Assembly: GCA_029987115.1 (NCBI GenBank)
Contig: DALTWK010000011.1
Location: forward strand, 1 to 55,438
Source of the DNA: Methanocorpusculum sp.
Lineage (GTDB): Archaea > Halobacteriota > Methanomicrobia > Methanomicrobiales > Methanocorpusculaceae
Reading direction: 5' to 3'
DNA: 55,438 nucleotides
This document shows positions 1-8,132 of this stretch, piece by piece (position 1 is the stretch's first letter; each line of letters begins with the position of its first letter). Both the position numbers and the translations under genes were made by a program. The notes beneath the pieces are model-generated. The model had not been told where the DNA came from and made no database searches. It saw nothing but the letters and a program-made list of their open reading frames with translations.

Positions 1-75
1 ATTCCGCTGACTGCAGGATTCATCCTTGCTCTGTTTGGAATATCTGCGGTTGATTTTCTGATGATGCTCTTATAA
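1..75 (+). CDS. C-terminal end of a membrane protein (partial)
   Basis: The window opens inside a reading frame that runs in frame 1 to a TAA at 73-75. The 24 residues visible are almost all hydrophobic (Leu, Ile, Phe, Ala, Met) and look like a last transmembrane helix. The gene lies just upstream of cobD and cbiB on the same strand as cobD, so another corrinoid nucleotide-loop membrane enzyme such as CobS or CobZ is possible on context alone. The visible tail is too short to identify a family. Confidence 0.5.
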   Translation: MPLTAGFILALFGISAVDFLMMLL

Positions 76-139
76 GCTGAGATATGCAGTGGCGGTTTTA
101 CCGCAATACTATAAGCGCACAGAAAACCTATATCGTTTT

Positions 140-1120
140 ATGATTGGGTTCCCGAAGAAAGCTGTTCACGGCGGACGCATACAGGAAATCAGACGATTAT
201 GCTCTAAAGATATTCTTGATGTCAGTGCAAGCCTGAATCCCTATACGCCGGCGGTCGACTGCACCTTCTCAATGGACGACCTCGGAAATTACCCCGATGA
301 TTCCTATGTTTGTCTGAAGGAAAAAATCGGTTCTGTCTTTCACCGGAATCCTGCTGAAATTTGTGTGGGGAACGGTTCTGTAGAACTCATCCGCACCTAC
401 TGTGCAGTAATCGGCGGAACAACCTGCCGGATTGATATGCCTACGTTCGGGGAGTACGGGCTTGCTGCACAGCTTGCCGAAAAACAAATTGTCAGCAATA
501 CCAAAGCGGACATCCGTATTCTCTGCAATCCGAACAATCCCACAGGAATCCTGCTCAGACGCGACGAGATTCTTCGGATTCTTGAAAGTGAAACACAGCT
601 GTTTGTCGATGAAGCATTCATGATGCTTGCCAGGAAAAACGAGTCCGTCGCCGACAGACGCGATGACAATCTTTTCGTACTCCGTTCGCTTACCAAATCA
701 TTTTCCGTACCAGGCATCAGATTCGGATTCGGTTTCGGGCCGGAAGATCTCATTGAAAAAATCGAGACTGCGCGTGCACCCTGGTCTGTCAATTCGTTTG
801 CGGAAAAATACGCTATTGCTGCATTAGATCATCTTGCGGAACTGGAACAGGCGCGGGAAAAAATTACCCTGGAACGCGAACGAATGATGCGCAAACTATC
901 CGATATCGCTCTTTCCTGGTATCCAAGTGAAGTAAATTATCTCACTATCCGTCTTCCGGAAAAAGCGGCTGATGTTGCCGAACGCCTCCTGAAAAAAGGT
1001 ATTCTGGTTCGTGACTGCACCTCGTTTGGTCTCGACACCTGTATCCGCATTGCCGTTATGACGAAGGAGATTGATGACCGGGTTCTCGATGCACTCGCCG
1101 ATGTTATCCGAAAAGAATGA
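140..1120 (+). CDS. cobD: L-threonine-O-3-phosphate decarboxylase CobD (PLP enzyme)
   Basis: This is a fold-type I PLP enzyme of the histidinol-phosphate aminotransferase/CobD group. CobD makes (R)-1-amino-2-propanol phosphate, the linker of the cobalamin nucleotide loop. Visible motifs are the N-terminal HGG typical of CobD (10-12), CNPNNPTG (129-136) and the PLP lysine in SLTKSFSVPG (K186). I chose the ATG at 140 (326 aa) because the HGG start of CobD then sits at the usual distance; a GTG at 89 would add 17 unaligned residues. Its 3' end overlaps the convergent cbiB by 17 bases. The product of this enzyme is the substrate of CbiB next door. Histidinol-phosphate aminotransferase is the alternative, but the length and the cbiB neighbour favour CobD. 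Confidence 0.85.
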   Translation: MIGFPKKAVHGGRIQEIRRLCSKDILDVSASLNPYTPAVDCTFSMDDLGNYPDDSYVCLKEKIGSVFHRNPAEICVGNGSVELIRTYCAVIGGTTCRIDMPTFGEYGLAAQLAEKQIVSNTKADIRILCNPNNPTGILLRRDEILRILESETQLFVDEAFMMLARKNESVADRRDDNLFVLRSLTKSFSVPGIRFGFGFGPEDLIEKIETARAPWSVNSFAEKYAIAALDHLAELEQAREKITLERERMMRKLSDIALSWYPSEVNYLTIRLPEKAADVAERLLKKGILVRDCTSFGLDTCIRIAVMTKEIDDRVLDALADVIRKE

Positions 1121-2021
1121 GCAGAACAGTTCCGGCAAGTGCAAACAGTACGGTTGTCCAGCGCATTGCCCGGATAATCGCTTTCCCGCCGTCTTCGAGT
1201 GAACGCTCAGGACTGCCGATTTGATACACACCGGGTTTATCAAACTGGATGCCACATCCGCCGGCAATCAGCGCCATGGGGATGCCGCCGTTAAAACCGG
1301 GACGTTTTTTTCTGTCGCGCATTAGAATGTGCCATGCGTCGCTCACTTTTCCGAGAATCATGAAGTACAGCAGCAGAAATATACCGGTAACTCGCGCCGG
1401 AAGAAATGCCAGAACATCATCGGCGCGTGCGGAAAACCATCCGAGGCGTATTCTTTCATCTTTGTAGCCGAGCATGGCATCCATCGTATTTGCCGCCCGG
1501 AACAGGATTGCCCCAAGAATTCCCATGCCGAACAACAGCTGGAAGATGACAAACCAGAACAGCGGCGCAATGATACTGTCAACAAGATTCTCCGCTGCGG
1601 ATTCATAGGCTGCGGAACGAATCTGTTCGTGCGACAGGTGCGCTGTGTCGCGTGATACCAGATAAGATACTGCTTTGCGCCCCTCGGTATCGCCGAGTGC
1701 GAGCGCCTTCTCGACAGAGAAGACATGCTCTTCCAGAGAGCGCCAGCCGATGCAGAATGCCAGTGCAACCGCAGAAAAAATCAGCCCCACGTACCAGGGA
1801 GTAAGACGGAGAATCAGAAATCCGGGGGCGAGACAGACGGCGACCGTTATCAGCCAGAAAAGTACGCCGAGAAAACGCTCCGCTTTTATCGGATACCGCC
1901 CGGTTCTGCCCCATAATCCAATGAAATTTCCGAGCAGTGCGACCGGGTGAAACTTTCCGCGCGGATCGCCGACTATCCGGTCAAGAACGATTCCTGCAAC
2001 GAACGAAACTGCACTAAGCAT
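1104..2021 (-). CDS. cbiB: Adenosylcobinamide-phosphate synthase CbiB
   Basis: This 305-residue polytopic membrane protein matches CbiB, which joins aminopropanol phosphate to the f-propionate of adenosylcobyric acid. The N-terminal region has the family pattern with DRIVGDP (14-20) and HP near 25. A cytoplasmic segment carries YLVSRDT followed by ESAAENLVDSIIAP, the most conserved block of the family. Several hydrophobic helices flank it. It converges on cobD and overlaps its end by 17 bases. The two products act in consecutive steps, so the arrangement is functionally coherent although the genes are on opposite strands. Confidence 0.93.
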   Translation of the reverse strand: MLSAVSFVAGIVLDRIVGDPRGKFHPVALLGNFIGLWGRTGRYPIKAERFLGVLFWLITVAVCLAPGFLILRLTPWYVGLIFSAVALAFCIGWRSLEEHVFSVEKALALGDTEGRKAVSYLVSRDTAHLSHEQIRSAAYESAAENLVDSIIAPLFWFVIFQLLFGMGILGAILFRAANTMDAMLGYKDERIRLGWFSARADDVLAFLPARVTGIFLLLYFMILGKVSDAWHILMRDRKKRPGFNGGIPMALIAGGCGIQFDKPGVYQIGSPERSLEDGGKAIIRAMRWTTVLFALAGTVLLILFG

Positions 2022-2143
2022 ATGATTATCTTTCTGTCTCCATAGCGGGTAAATCTACTGTAAACACCAATGAAAATTAATTTTACTTTAACACAAATAA
2101 AGTCACTTATTTATCCCGTGAACACAGATATAGATAGTAACAT

Positions 2144-3172
2144 ATGAAAGTACAGACTCTTCTCAAAATTACAGGTGTTCTCCTGCTTGCTACAGTTCTT
2201 GTGACAGTACCGGTTGCTGCTTTCTCACCGGTTACTTTAACAGATGCGACGGGAGCCGAGATTGTAATCACTGAACAGCCGTCACGTATTATATCTCTTA
2301 CTCCGGCCGTAGCAGAAATTCTGTTTGCAGTCGGTGCAGGAGACGCTGTTGTTGCAAGTTCTGAAAATACGAATTATCCGGCCGAAGCAGCAGCTCTCCC
2401 AAGTGTAGGTTCCTATGCCAATCTTAGTAAAGAACGCATTCTTTCCTTTGAAGCAGATTTGTTAATCGGTGAAAAATCAATGATTTCCGAAGATGCGCTT
2501 GCGTATCTCAGAGTGCATGGATGTAAAGTGCTTATAATCGCATCTGATGATATCCAGTCAACTATGGAAAGCATCGTAACTGTCGGCAAAGCGGTGGGGC
2601 ATGCTTCCGAGGCGCAAACGCTTGTTGACGAAATGCAGAAGGAACTGAACCTGATTGTGGAGAAAATTTCATCCATATCCGATGAGGAAAAACCGAAGAT
2701 TGCCCATCTCCTGTGGTACGATCCGATTTATGTCTCCGGTAAGAACACCATGCAGGACTCTATCATTTCAGCTGCAGGGGGCATTAATGCCTTTGCTGAT
2801 GTCGACGGGTGGGGTGTCGTCAACATTGAAAAATTCCTGACGACTAATCCGGATATCGTCATCATCAATACCAGTATGGGCAATGGCGAAACTGAGGATG
2901 ACGTAATTAATATGTACTTTGAGAGTGATACGCGGTTCAAGATAGTTTCTGCCTATAAAAATAACAACATCTACGTTCTTGACGGCGATCTTACCGACCG
3001 TTCCGGTCCGCGTTTCATCCAGGCAGTAGAAGCAATTGCCATGGCGGCATATCCGGACATCTTCGGAGCGTACACCTTTGAAAACACCGGAAGCGCCAAG
3101 ACTCCGGGATTTGCTCCGGTTCTCGTGCTTTTCGGTGTTGCAGCAGCAGTCTTCCTGAGAAGACGTTCCTAA
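2144..3172 (+). CDS. Surface-anchored corrinoid/iron-chelate ABC binding protein with PGF-CTERM tail
   Basis: The protein (342 aa) has a signal peptide (about 1-27), then a helical-backbone substrate-binding fold of the BtuF/FhuD type, with the typical opening RIISLTPAVAEILFAVGAGD near 45-64. The C-terminus has PGF at 321-323, a hydrophobic stretch and RRRS. This is the tripartite PGF-CTERM sorting signal used by archaeosortase for lipid anchoring in Methanomicrobia. Its place between cbiB and cobQ suggests corrinoid capture, but heme- and siderophore-binding relatives have the same fold. No permease or ATPase gene is in the window. An AT-rich promoter with a possible TATA box lies near 2103-2111. 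Confidence 0.8.
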   Translation: MKVQTLLKITGVLLLATVLVTVPVAAFSPVTLTDATGAEIVITEQPSRIISLTPAVAEILFAVGAGDAVVASSENTNYPAEAAALPSVGSYANLSKERILSFEADLLIGEKSMISEDALAYLRVHGCKVLIIASDDIQSTMESIVTVGKAVGHASEAQTLVDEMQKELNLIVEKISSISDEEKPKIAHLLWYDPIYVSGKNTMQDSIISAAGGINAFADVDGWGVVNIEKFLTTNPDIVIINTSMGNGETEDDVINMYFESDTRFKIVSAYKNNNIYVLDGDLTDRSGPRFIQAVEAIAMAAYPDIFGAYTFENTGSAKTPGFAPVLVLFGVAAAVFLRRRS

Positions 3173-3209
3173 TCCTTTTTTACTGAAAACAGCGTAACGT
3201 ACGAGTACT

Positions 3210-4043
3210 ATGACACTGATGATTCTTGGAACGGCTTCAAGTGTTGGGAAGACTACAATAGTTGCCGGTCTCTGCCGCATTTTTTCTGACGCGGGAATTC
3301 GTGTTGCACCGTTCAAGTCGCAGAATATGAGTCATGCCGCAGGAATTGCAAACGGCAAAGTCATTGCAGAGGCACAGCTGCTTCAGGCAGAAGCGGCACG
3401 GATGAAACCGGTGGTAGATATGAATCCGATTCTTCTGCGACCGCTCGGTGGGACAACAGTAGAGATTTATCTTATGGGAGAATCTCATGCAGAAGAACAT
3501 GCCAGAACCTATTATGAGCAAACCGGGTTTTTCCTGGAAAAAGCGCTGGAAGCATATCACCGTCTTGCTGCCGTCAGTGACTGCGTCATTATCGAAGGTG
3601 CCGGAGGGGCTGCTGAAGTCAATCTGTATTCCCGTGATATCGCCAATGTTCTTCTTGCCCGGGAACTGCAGGTGCCGATTATCCTGGTCGCCGATATCGA
3701 GCGCGGAGGTGTATTTGCCCAGGTTTACGGCACCATCGCCCTTCTCCCGGAAGACATACGGAAAAATGTGAAAGGAATTATCATCAACAAGTTCCGGGGT
3801 GATTCCTCCCTCTTCGAAGAAGGAAAAACAATTCTTGAAACACGTACCGGTGTTCCGGTTCTCGGCGTCATCCCCTATCTGAATCTGCATCTTCCGGAAG
3901 AAGATTCCTTATCTGAAAATCCTGGAAAAACGGCGGAAACAAAAGAGGAACGGGATGCCGAGTTTGATAAACTGGCAGCGCATCTTTCGAAACATCTGGA
4001 TCTGGATGCCGTGTTTAATATTGCCGGGATATCGGGATACTGA
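3210..4043 (+). CDS. cobQ: Cobyric acid synthase (CobQ/CbiP) lacking the glutamine amidotransferase domain
   Basis: Cobyric acid synthase normally has about 490-500 residues: an ATP-dependent synthetase domain, a GATase-3 domain and a short C-terminal helix. This protein has 277. The synthetase domain is intact: P-loop GTASSVGKTT (7-16), PFKSQNMS (34-41), MNPILLRP (71-78), EGAGGAAEVNL (129-139), DIERGGVFAQVYGT (162-175) and INKFRGD (192-198). After EEDSLSENPG (230-239) the sequence passes directly to EFDKLAAHLSKHLDLDAVF (251-269), which resembles the extreme C-terminus of full-length CobQ. The roughly 220-residue glutaminase part seems deleted in frame. No stop or frameshift is seen. It ends three bases before the convergent cfbB. 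Amidation would need ammonia or a separate glutaminase, or the gene is decaying. Confidence 0.8.
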   Translation: MTLMILGTASSVGKTTIVAGLCRIFSDAGIRVAPFKSQNMSHAAGIANGKVIAEAQLLQAEAARMKPVVDMNPILLRPLGGTTVEIYLMGESHAEEHARTYYEQTGFFLEKALEAYHRLAAVSDCVIIEGAGGAAEVNLYSRDIANVLLARELQVPIILVADIERGGVFAQVYGTIALLPEDIRKNVKGIIINKFRGDSSLFEEGKTILETRTGVPVLGVIPYLNLHLPEEDSLSENPGKTAETKEERDAEFDKLAAHLSKHLDLDAVFNIAGISGY

Positions 4044-4046
4044 TTC

Positions 4047-5399
4047 CTATAACTGCAGCACAGAATACAGCAGTTCTGCTGATGCAACCGGCATCAGATG
4101 CGTGTATGCTGCAATACAATTCTTCTTTTTTGCCCCGTCTTTTCCGTTCATGATGCCTGTTCCGCGGTCGAGCGCATAGGAATATACAGCATCTTTCAGA
4201 TGTACTCCGCTGTAGTGGAATTCGTGGCCTTTGAAATGAATCAGCCTGGCTGAGATATTGGCTGTTCCTGAGACATACCCGAGGACTTTTTGGACAGGTA
4301 TTTTCGCTTTGCCGTCATAGACGTTGCACATAGGATACGTGCCGCCGGAAGCATTGTGCCACCCGTCTTCAATTGACAGGGAACTGCAAAGATACATCAG
4401 TCCGCCGCATTCGGCATAAACTGGTATGTCCTGCTTTACTGCAGACAGCACATCTTCGCACATGGAGGCATTCTCTGCAAGTTCTTTTGCAAACAGTTCC
4501 GGATACCCGCCTCCGAAAATGTAGCCGTCGCAGTCCGGCAGTGAATCACGAATCGGACTGAAGTAAACAACCTCGCCTCCTCTGCTTTCGAGAACGGCTG
4601 AGAGTTCTCCGTAATAGAAGTTAAATGCCTCATCATAGGCAATTCCGATTCTTTTGGTTTTGCCAGGATGCTCTGCCAGTTTTTTGGTGACTTCGTTATC
4701 CTCGGGCGTCACATTCTGCGCAACTTCTTTCAGCGCATCCAAATCTACATGGTCTGCAACATGATTAGTTACTGCCTCGATACGTGAGGTAAAGAGTTCA
4801 TCGCCGCCCCCTTCCCGGAACGGGACGAGACCGAGATGACGCGATGCCAGTTGCATTTCATCCGAGCGCGGAACCGCACCGAGAACCGGAATGCCGCAGT
4901 AATGTTCAATGGCTTCTGTCGCCTTCTGAACATGCCGCCCAGGCCCGGTGTTGTTCAGGATAACTCCTGCAATGTGGACATCAGGGTCAAAGACCTGGAA
5001 ACCTTTTACGATTGCCGCTGCGCTTCGGGTTATGCTTCTTGCGTTCACGACCAGAACAACCGGAAGATCGAACCGTTTTGCAACTGCCGCGGTACTTCCC
5101 GTGTCGGAAAGCGGCTCACTTCCTTCATAAAGTCCGCGAACACCTTCAACGATTCCGAAGTCAGCATCCCGGCTCCCGTAGGAAAACAGCCCGGACATTT
5201 CTGCGTGACTTTGTACGTAGCTGTCGAGATTGTATGCCGGACGTCCCGTTACTCCGGAAAGATACGAGGTGTCGATATAGTCCATTGCAACTTTGTACGT
5301 TTGAACGGTCGAGGTCTTCGCAAGAACCGCGGAAATGCCGAGTGTGATGGAGGTCTTTCCTGCACCGGAGCGGTCGCCGGAAATCAGAAACGATTTCAC
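4047..5399 (-). CDS. cfbB: Ni-sirohydrochlorin a,c-diamide synthase CfbB
   Basis: This is a full-length (450 aa) member of the cobyrinic acid a,c-diamide synthase family. It has the P-loop GDRSGAGKTS (8-17) and a C-terminal GATase-3 domain with the nucleophile in YAECGGLMYL (C331) and a late GHEFHYS motif. The same family serves cobalamin (CbiA) and F430 (CfbB) synthesis. The operon with cfbA, cfbE and cfbD points to CfbB, which amidates the a and c side chains of Ni-sirohydrochlorin with glutamine and ATP. It may also serve corrinoid synthesis. Its start overlaps the cfbD stop by four bases, so the two are translationally coupled. Confidence 0.9.
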   Translation of the reverse strand: MKSFLISGDRSGAGKTSITLGISAVLAKTSTVQTYKVAMDYIDTSYLSGVTGRPAYNLDSYVQSHAEMSGLFSYGSRDADFGIVEGVRGLYEGSEPLSDTGSTAAVAKRFDLPVVLVVNARSITRSAAAIVKGFQVFDPDVHIAGVILNNTGPGRHVQKATEAIEHYCGIPVLGAVPRSDEMQLASRHLGLVPFREGGGDELFTSRIEAVTNHVADHVDLDALKEVAQNVTPEDNEVTKKLAEHPGKTKRIGIAYDEAFNFYYGELSAVLESRGGEVVYFSPIRDSLPDCDGYIFGGGYPELFAKELAENASMCEDVLSAVKQDIPVYAECGGLMYLCSSLSIEDGWHNASGGTYPMCNVYDGKAKIPVQKVLGYVSGTANISARLIHFKGHEFHYSGVHLKDAVYSYALDRGTGIMNGKDGAKKKNCIAAYTHLMPVASAELLYSVLQL

Positions 5400-6475
5400 A
5401 GCAGACTCCTGAGTGTAGCGCCGAATTCACTTTCAACAATATGATGAACACCGAGTGTTTTCGGATGCAGATCGACTTCCACCATGACATGCGCATGTCC
5501 CTGTTCTTTCAGAGGTGCAACCTGGCGTGGACCGTTCGTCAGCGCAAACGACTCGGTTCCGGCAATCGCCTCAGGGGTAACGGCATGGGGAACTCCGCAA
5601 ATCAGCAGATAATCCGGGTTGACTTCGGCTATTCTTGCAGCAAGACGTTCTCCGTTCAATCCGTATTCATCCAGTGCGCCAATCAGTTCCGGATTAATTC
5701 CGCGTGACTGGAGTTCCTTCAGAATTGCTGCTGCATCTCCGCGTACCTTGGGGAGACCGCGCAGTTCAAGGTTGCAGACATAGGTGATGTTTGCATCCGG
5801 TGCTGCTTCATGCAGTGCACAGAGGTGATCGGCAAACATGTACGCCGTTTCTTTTTTCGCGTTCATAACTGCCATTCCCTTTTTACCGGAACGTGCAAGG
5901 TCAAGCAGTTCTTTAGCTGCAATATGTTTCACATCACCGCGTGATGGCGCAATATAGGTTCTGCAGGCGGCTCCCCGTGCACGTTCAGTCCGGTTGGCTG
6001 CAGCAAGAACTTCTTTCTGCCGTTCAAATTCTTCTGCAGAAATCCATCCTGCATGCATTGCAGGTTCAAGCGCTGCAATCACTCCCTCAATATTCTCCCG
6101 ATATCCTGCATGGATTTTCACGCCGATTGCTTCGGTGGATATGCCGGATGCATCAATTCCTGCTTCAAGATCCTCTCCAATAATCATAGATACGCAGGTC
6201 CCGACAACAGCAATCCGGTTTGGGTGAAATTCCTGTTCGGCATACTGCAGGACATCTTCTAATATCCGCTGTCCGCCGAAGACAAACTCTTCGTCCCCGA
6301 GTGAAGTGGTCAGAACACGGATGCCGTCTTCTTCCAGCAGTCGTGCATGTTTGAACGAGCATCCTGAAGGTCCGTGCAGAATCGCAAGATCAACATTCAG
6401 ATCCCTCAATGTATAGAGTGCAGCAACAATGGAGCTCGGGCGCGGCTGCACATAGCGGATTTCCTTCATCTCCAT
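5396..6475 (-). CDS. cfbD: Ni-sirohydrochlorin a,c-diamide reductive cyclase, NifD-like subunit CfbD
   Basis: This 359-residue nitrogenase-like protein matches CfbD. With the NifH-like CfbC it carries out the six-electron reduction and gamma-lactam ring closure giving 15,17(3)-seco-F430-17(3)-acid. Cysteines in GPSGCSFKH (C39) and VVGTCVSMI (C94) are the expected Fe-S cluster ligands. GDEEFVFGGQ (60-69) is also typical of NifD-like proteins. It overlaps cfbE by 10 bases and cfbB by 4. The obligate partner gene cfbC is not in this window. A second ATG at residue 3 is an equally possible start. Confidence 0.92.
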   Translation of the reverse strand: MEMKEIRYVQPRPSSIVAALYTLRDLNVDLAILHGPSGCSFKHARLLEEDGIRVLTTSLGDEEFVFGGQRILEDVLQYAEQEFHPNRIAVVGTCVSMIIGEDLEAGIDASGISTEAIGVKIHAGYRENIEGVIAALEPAMHAGWISAEEFERQKEVLAAANRTERARGAACRTYIAPSRGDVKHIAAKELLDLARSGKKGMAVMNAKKETAYMFADHLCALHEAAPDANITYVCNLELRGLPKVRGDAAAILKELQSRGINPELIGALDEYGLNGERLAARIAEVNPDYLLICGVPHAVTPEAIAGTESFALTNGPRQVAPLKEQGHAHVMVEVDLHPKTLGVHHIVESEFGATLRSLL

Positions 6476-7593
6476 GTTTTCACCGCCAGGAGAACACAGG
6501 CGTTATGTGTTTTTGCAGCAGACAGCGCCTGACGTTTTGCCGTTTCAAAGGAGAAATCATTCCCAACCCGGAAGACCTCTGCCGGCTGAATTTTCTGTAC
6601 TGCAGATGCAATTTCTTCCTCGGAAAATCCTTCGCAGACTGCATGATGTTCCTGTCCTATTACTAGATAAACGTCCTTATCGGTAATCGAACGAAGGTAC
6701 TCTGCTGCATCTACTGCATTTTGTGCATTCACCCCGCTGTTTGCATTGTCCAGCACTGGAACATCATCGATAGTAAGATACTGCATTCTTCCTTCAACTG
6801 CTTCAAAGGATGCAAGTACTGCCGGATCTTTTCCCAGAAGAAGTGCCGCCGCAGCTGCTGTTTTGATAGCATCCCGGTACACGTCAATCCGTACGAGGCT
6901 GTTATTGAAAGACCCTCCTTCGTATCTTACGGTACATCCAGTAACCTGTACCAGGTCATCAACACAGAACCACCCTTCCCGAAGTGGAATGCCGCTAGGG
7001 ACCAGTACTCTGCTGCAGCGGCCAAGAGACGTCAGTTTCGCATCAAGTGCACTGCGTTTTCCTGCTGCGATACGGTAATCCTCAGCTGATGTCAGAATTC
7101 CGAGCGTTCCGCATCCTGCAACACCGAGCGATTCTTCTGCAACAATCCAGGGAGCCTGTTCTTTTTCTGCTGCGGTTACGGCAAACAGCAGCGAAGCGGG
7201 CGTTATGCTTTTTCTGAAAAGAAGTTTGTTTCCGGAAAAGGTGCCGCGGCTGGAATGGACTATGCCATTTCCGCCGAGAACATGCGATAATGCAAACGCT
7301 GTGGTTGTTTTTCCGCGTTTTCCGGTAATCTCAATCAATGGTATATCTATTCCGTCACAGAGTCGCGCCGTCATTTCATGATGACTGATGAGAGTATTCG
7401 TTTGCATGAGCGGATAGTCGGGATCAAGATGAACCGGCGCTGTAACCAAATCATATTCACGGTTGCAGACTTCCTCGGGGGTAAGTGTCCCTCCTCGGTA
7501 TACATCGAGCGCATCAACATCATGCCCTTTTCTCAGAAGCGCTTCGGCAAGAACCGCTCCTCCATGAATCGTGTCCAGAACAAGAACCTTCAT
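6466..7593 (-). CDS. cfbE: Coenzyme F430 synthetase CfbE (Mur ligase-like)
   Basis: This 375-residue ATP-dependent ligase of the Mur family has the P-loop GKRGKTTT (91-98). CfbE closes the six-membered carbocyclic ring of seco-F430, the last step to coenzyme F430. The N-terminal domain begins MKVLVLDTIHGG, and ENANSGV-like sequence (DNANSGV) occurs in the central-to-C-terminal part as in the family. The start overlaps the cfbA stop by four bases and the end overlaps cfbD by ten, which indicates one polycistronic message. Confidence 0.9.
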   Translation of the reverse strand: MKVLVLDTIHGGAVLAEALLRKGHDVDALDVYRGGTLTPEEVCNREYDLVTAPVHLDPDYPLMQTNTLISHHEMTARLCDGIDIPLIEITGKRGKTTTAFALSHVLGGNGIVHSSRGTFSGNKLLFRKSITPASLLFAVTAAEKEQAPWIVAEESLGVAGCGTLGILTSAEDYRIAAGKRSALDAKLTSLGRCSRVLVPSGIPLREGWFCVDDLVQVTGCTVRYEGGSFNNSLVRIDVYRDAIKTAAAAALLLGKDPAVLASFEAVEGRMQYLTIDDVPVLDNANSGVNAQNAVDAAEYLRSITDKDVYLVIGQEHHAVCEGFSEEEIASAVQKIQPAEVFRVGNDFSFETAKRQALSAAKTHNACVLLAVKTWR

Positions 7594-8000
7594 GGTTCAG
7601 CTACCATAGACAATGCAGTTTCTGCGTTTTTCAGCATAAGTTCTGCAAGAAGCGGATCAATCCCTATCGGCTCTGCATAGAGAAGCGGAATAACTTTTCC
7701 TGAGAGAAGTTCCAGTTCTCCTTTCTTCGATCCCTGTTCCAGGTGGAGCAGATTTGGAATGTCGCGCAGGATATGCATTCCTTTTGCAAGAAAGAGAGGG
7801 ACCACCACCAGGGTATCAATATCTTCTTTTTTCATCTCCTCCAGCCCTTCGGTTACGGTAGGATTGCTGAATTCCATGAAACAGGATTTAATCAGATATT
7901 CCGGTTTCTGCTCTTTCATCAGTTCTGCGGTAGTGGTAATCAACTGTTTATTGTATTCAAGACGGCTTCCATGGCCGACAAGGAGAAGTCCCGTTTTCAT
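7590..8000 (-). CDS. cfbA: Sirohydrochlorin nickelochelatase CfbA (CbiX-small type)
   Basis: This small class II chelatase (136 aa) acts as a homodimer and inserts Ni(II) into sirohydrochlorin for F430, or Co(II) for corrinoids. The metal-binding histidines are visible in LLVGHGSR near the N-terminus and in VVPLFLAKGMHILRDIP in the middle. I prefer the ATG at 8000 over the upstream ATG at 8021. The family starts at this point, and the TATA box centred near 8028 would place transcription start at about 8000, giving a leaderless message. It is the first gene of cfbA-cfbE-cfbD-cfbB. The promoter is surrounded by inverted repeats. Confidence 0.92.
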   Translation of the reverse strand: MKTGLLLVGHGSRLEYNKQLITTTAELMKEQKPEYLIKSCFMEFSNPTVTEGLEEMKKEDIDTLVVVPLFLAKGMHILRDIPNLLHLEQGSKKGELELLSGKVIPLLYAEPIGIDPLLAELMLKNAETALSMVAEP

Positions 8001-8013
8001 ACTTTTATGTGTA

Positions 8014-8052
8014 TTATTCATAACATATAAAATAGTATGAATAACATACTAT
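8014..8052. promoter_or_regulatory. cfbA promoter with two overlapping inverted repeats (candidate operator)
   Basis: The cfbA TATA box reads TTTTATATG on the minus strand (8032-8024). A perfect 9-bp inverted repeat flanks it: TTATTCATA at 8014-8022 and TATGAATAA at 8036-8044, with a 13-base spacer containing the TATA box. A second perfect repeat, ATAGTATG at 8032-8039 and CATACTAT at 8045-8052 with a 5-base spacer, overlaps the right arm. A bound dimeric repressor would block TBP. The region also lies upstream of the plus-strand HEAT gene at 8133. The regulator is unknown; a nickel-responsive one is an inference from the genes controlled. Confidence 0.6.
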
Positions 8053-8132
8053 ATTCGTAATACTAAATGTAAAACATAAAATAATTAATAAGAATAATTA
8101 TTATGTTCAACATTGGTTTGTTTGAATGAACT

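Noticed and set aside
84..143. A 19-codon frame whose stop overlaps the cobD ATG
   Set aside because: The overlap suggests a coupled leader, but there is no ribosome binding site and no residue pattern typical of attenuation. Chance is likely.
8001..8021. Longer cfbA start at 8021
   Set aside because: It lies within about seven bases of the TATA box centre, so it could not be in the transcript; the family aligns from the ATG at 8000.
8014..8052. A canonical E. coli-type NikR site
   Set aside because: The half-site GTATGA is present, but there is no TCATAC partner 16 bases downstream. Only the opposite orientation occurs.
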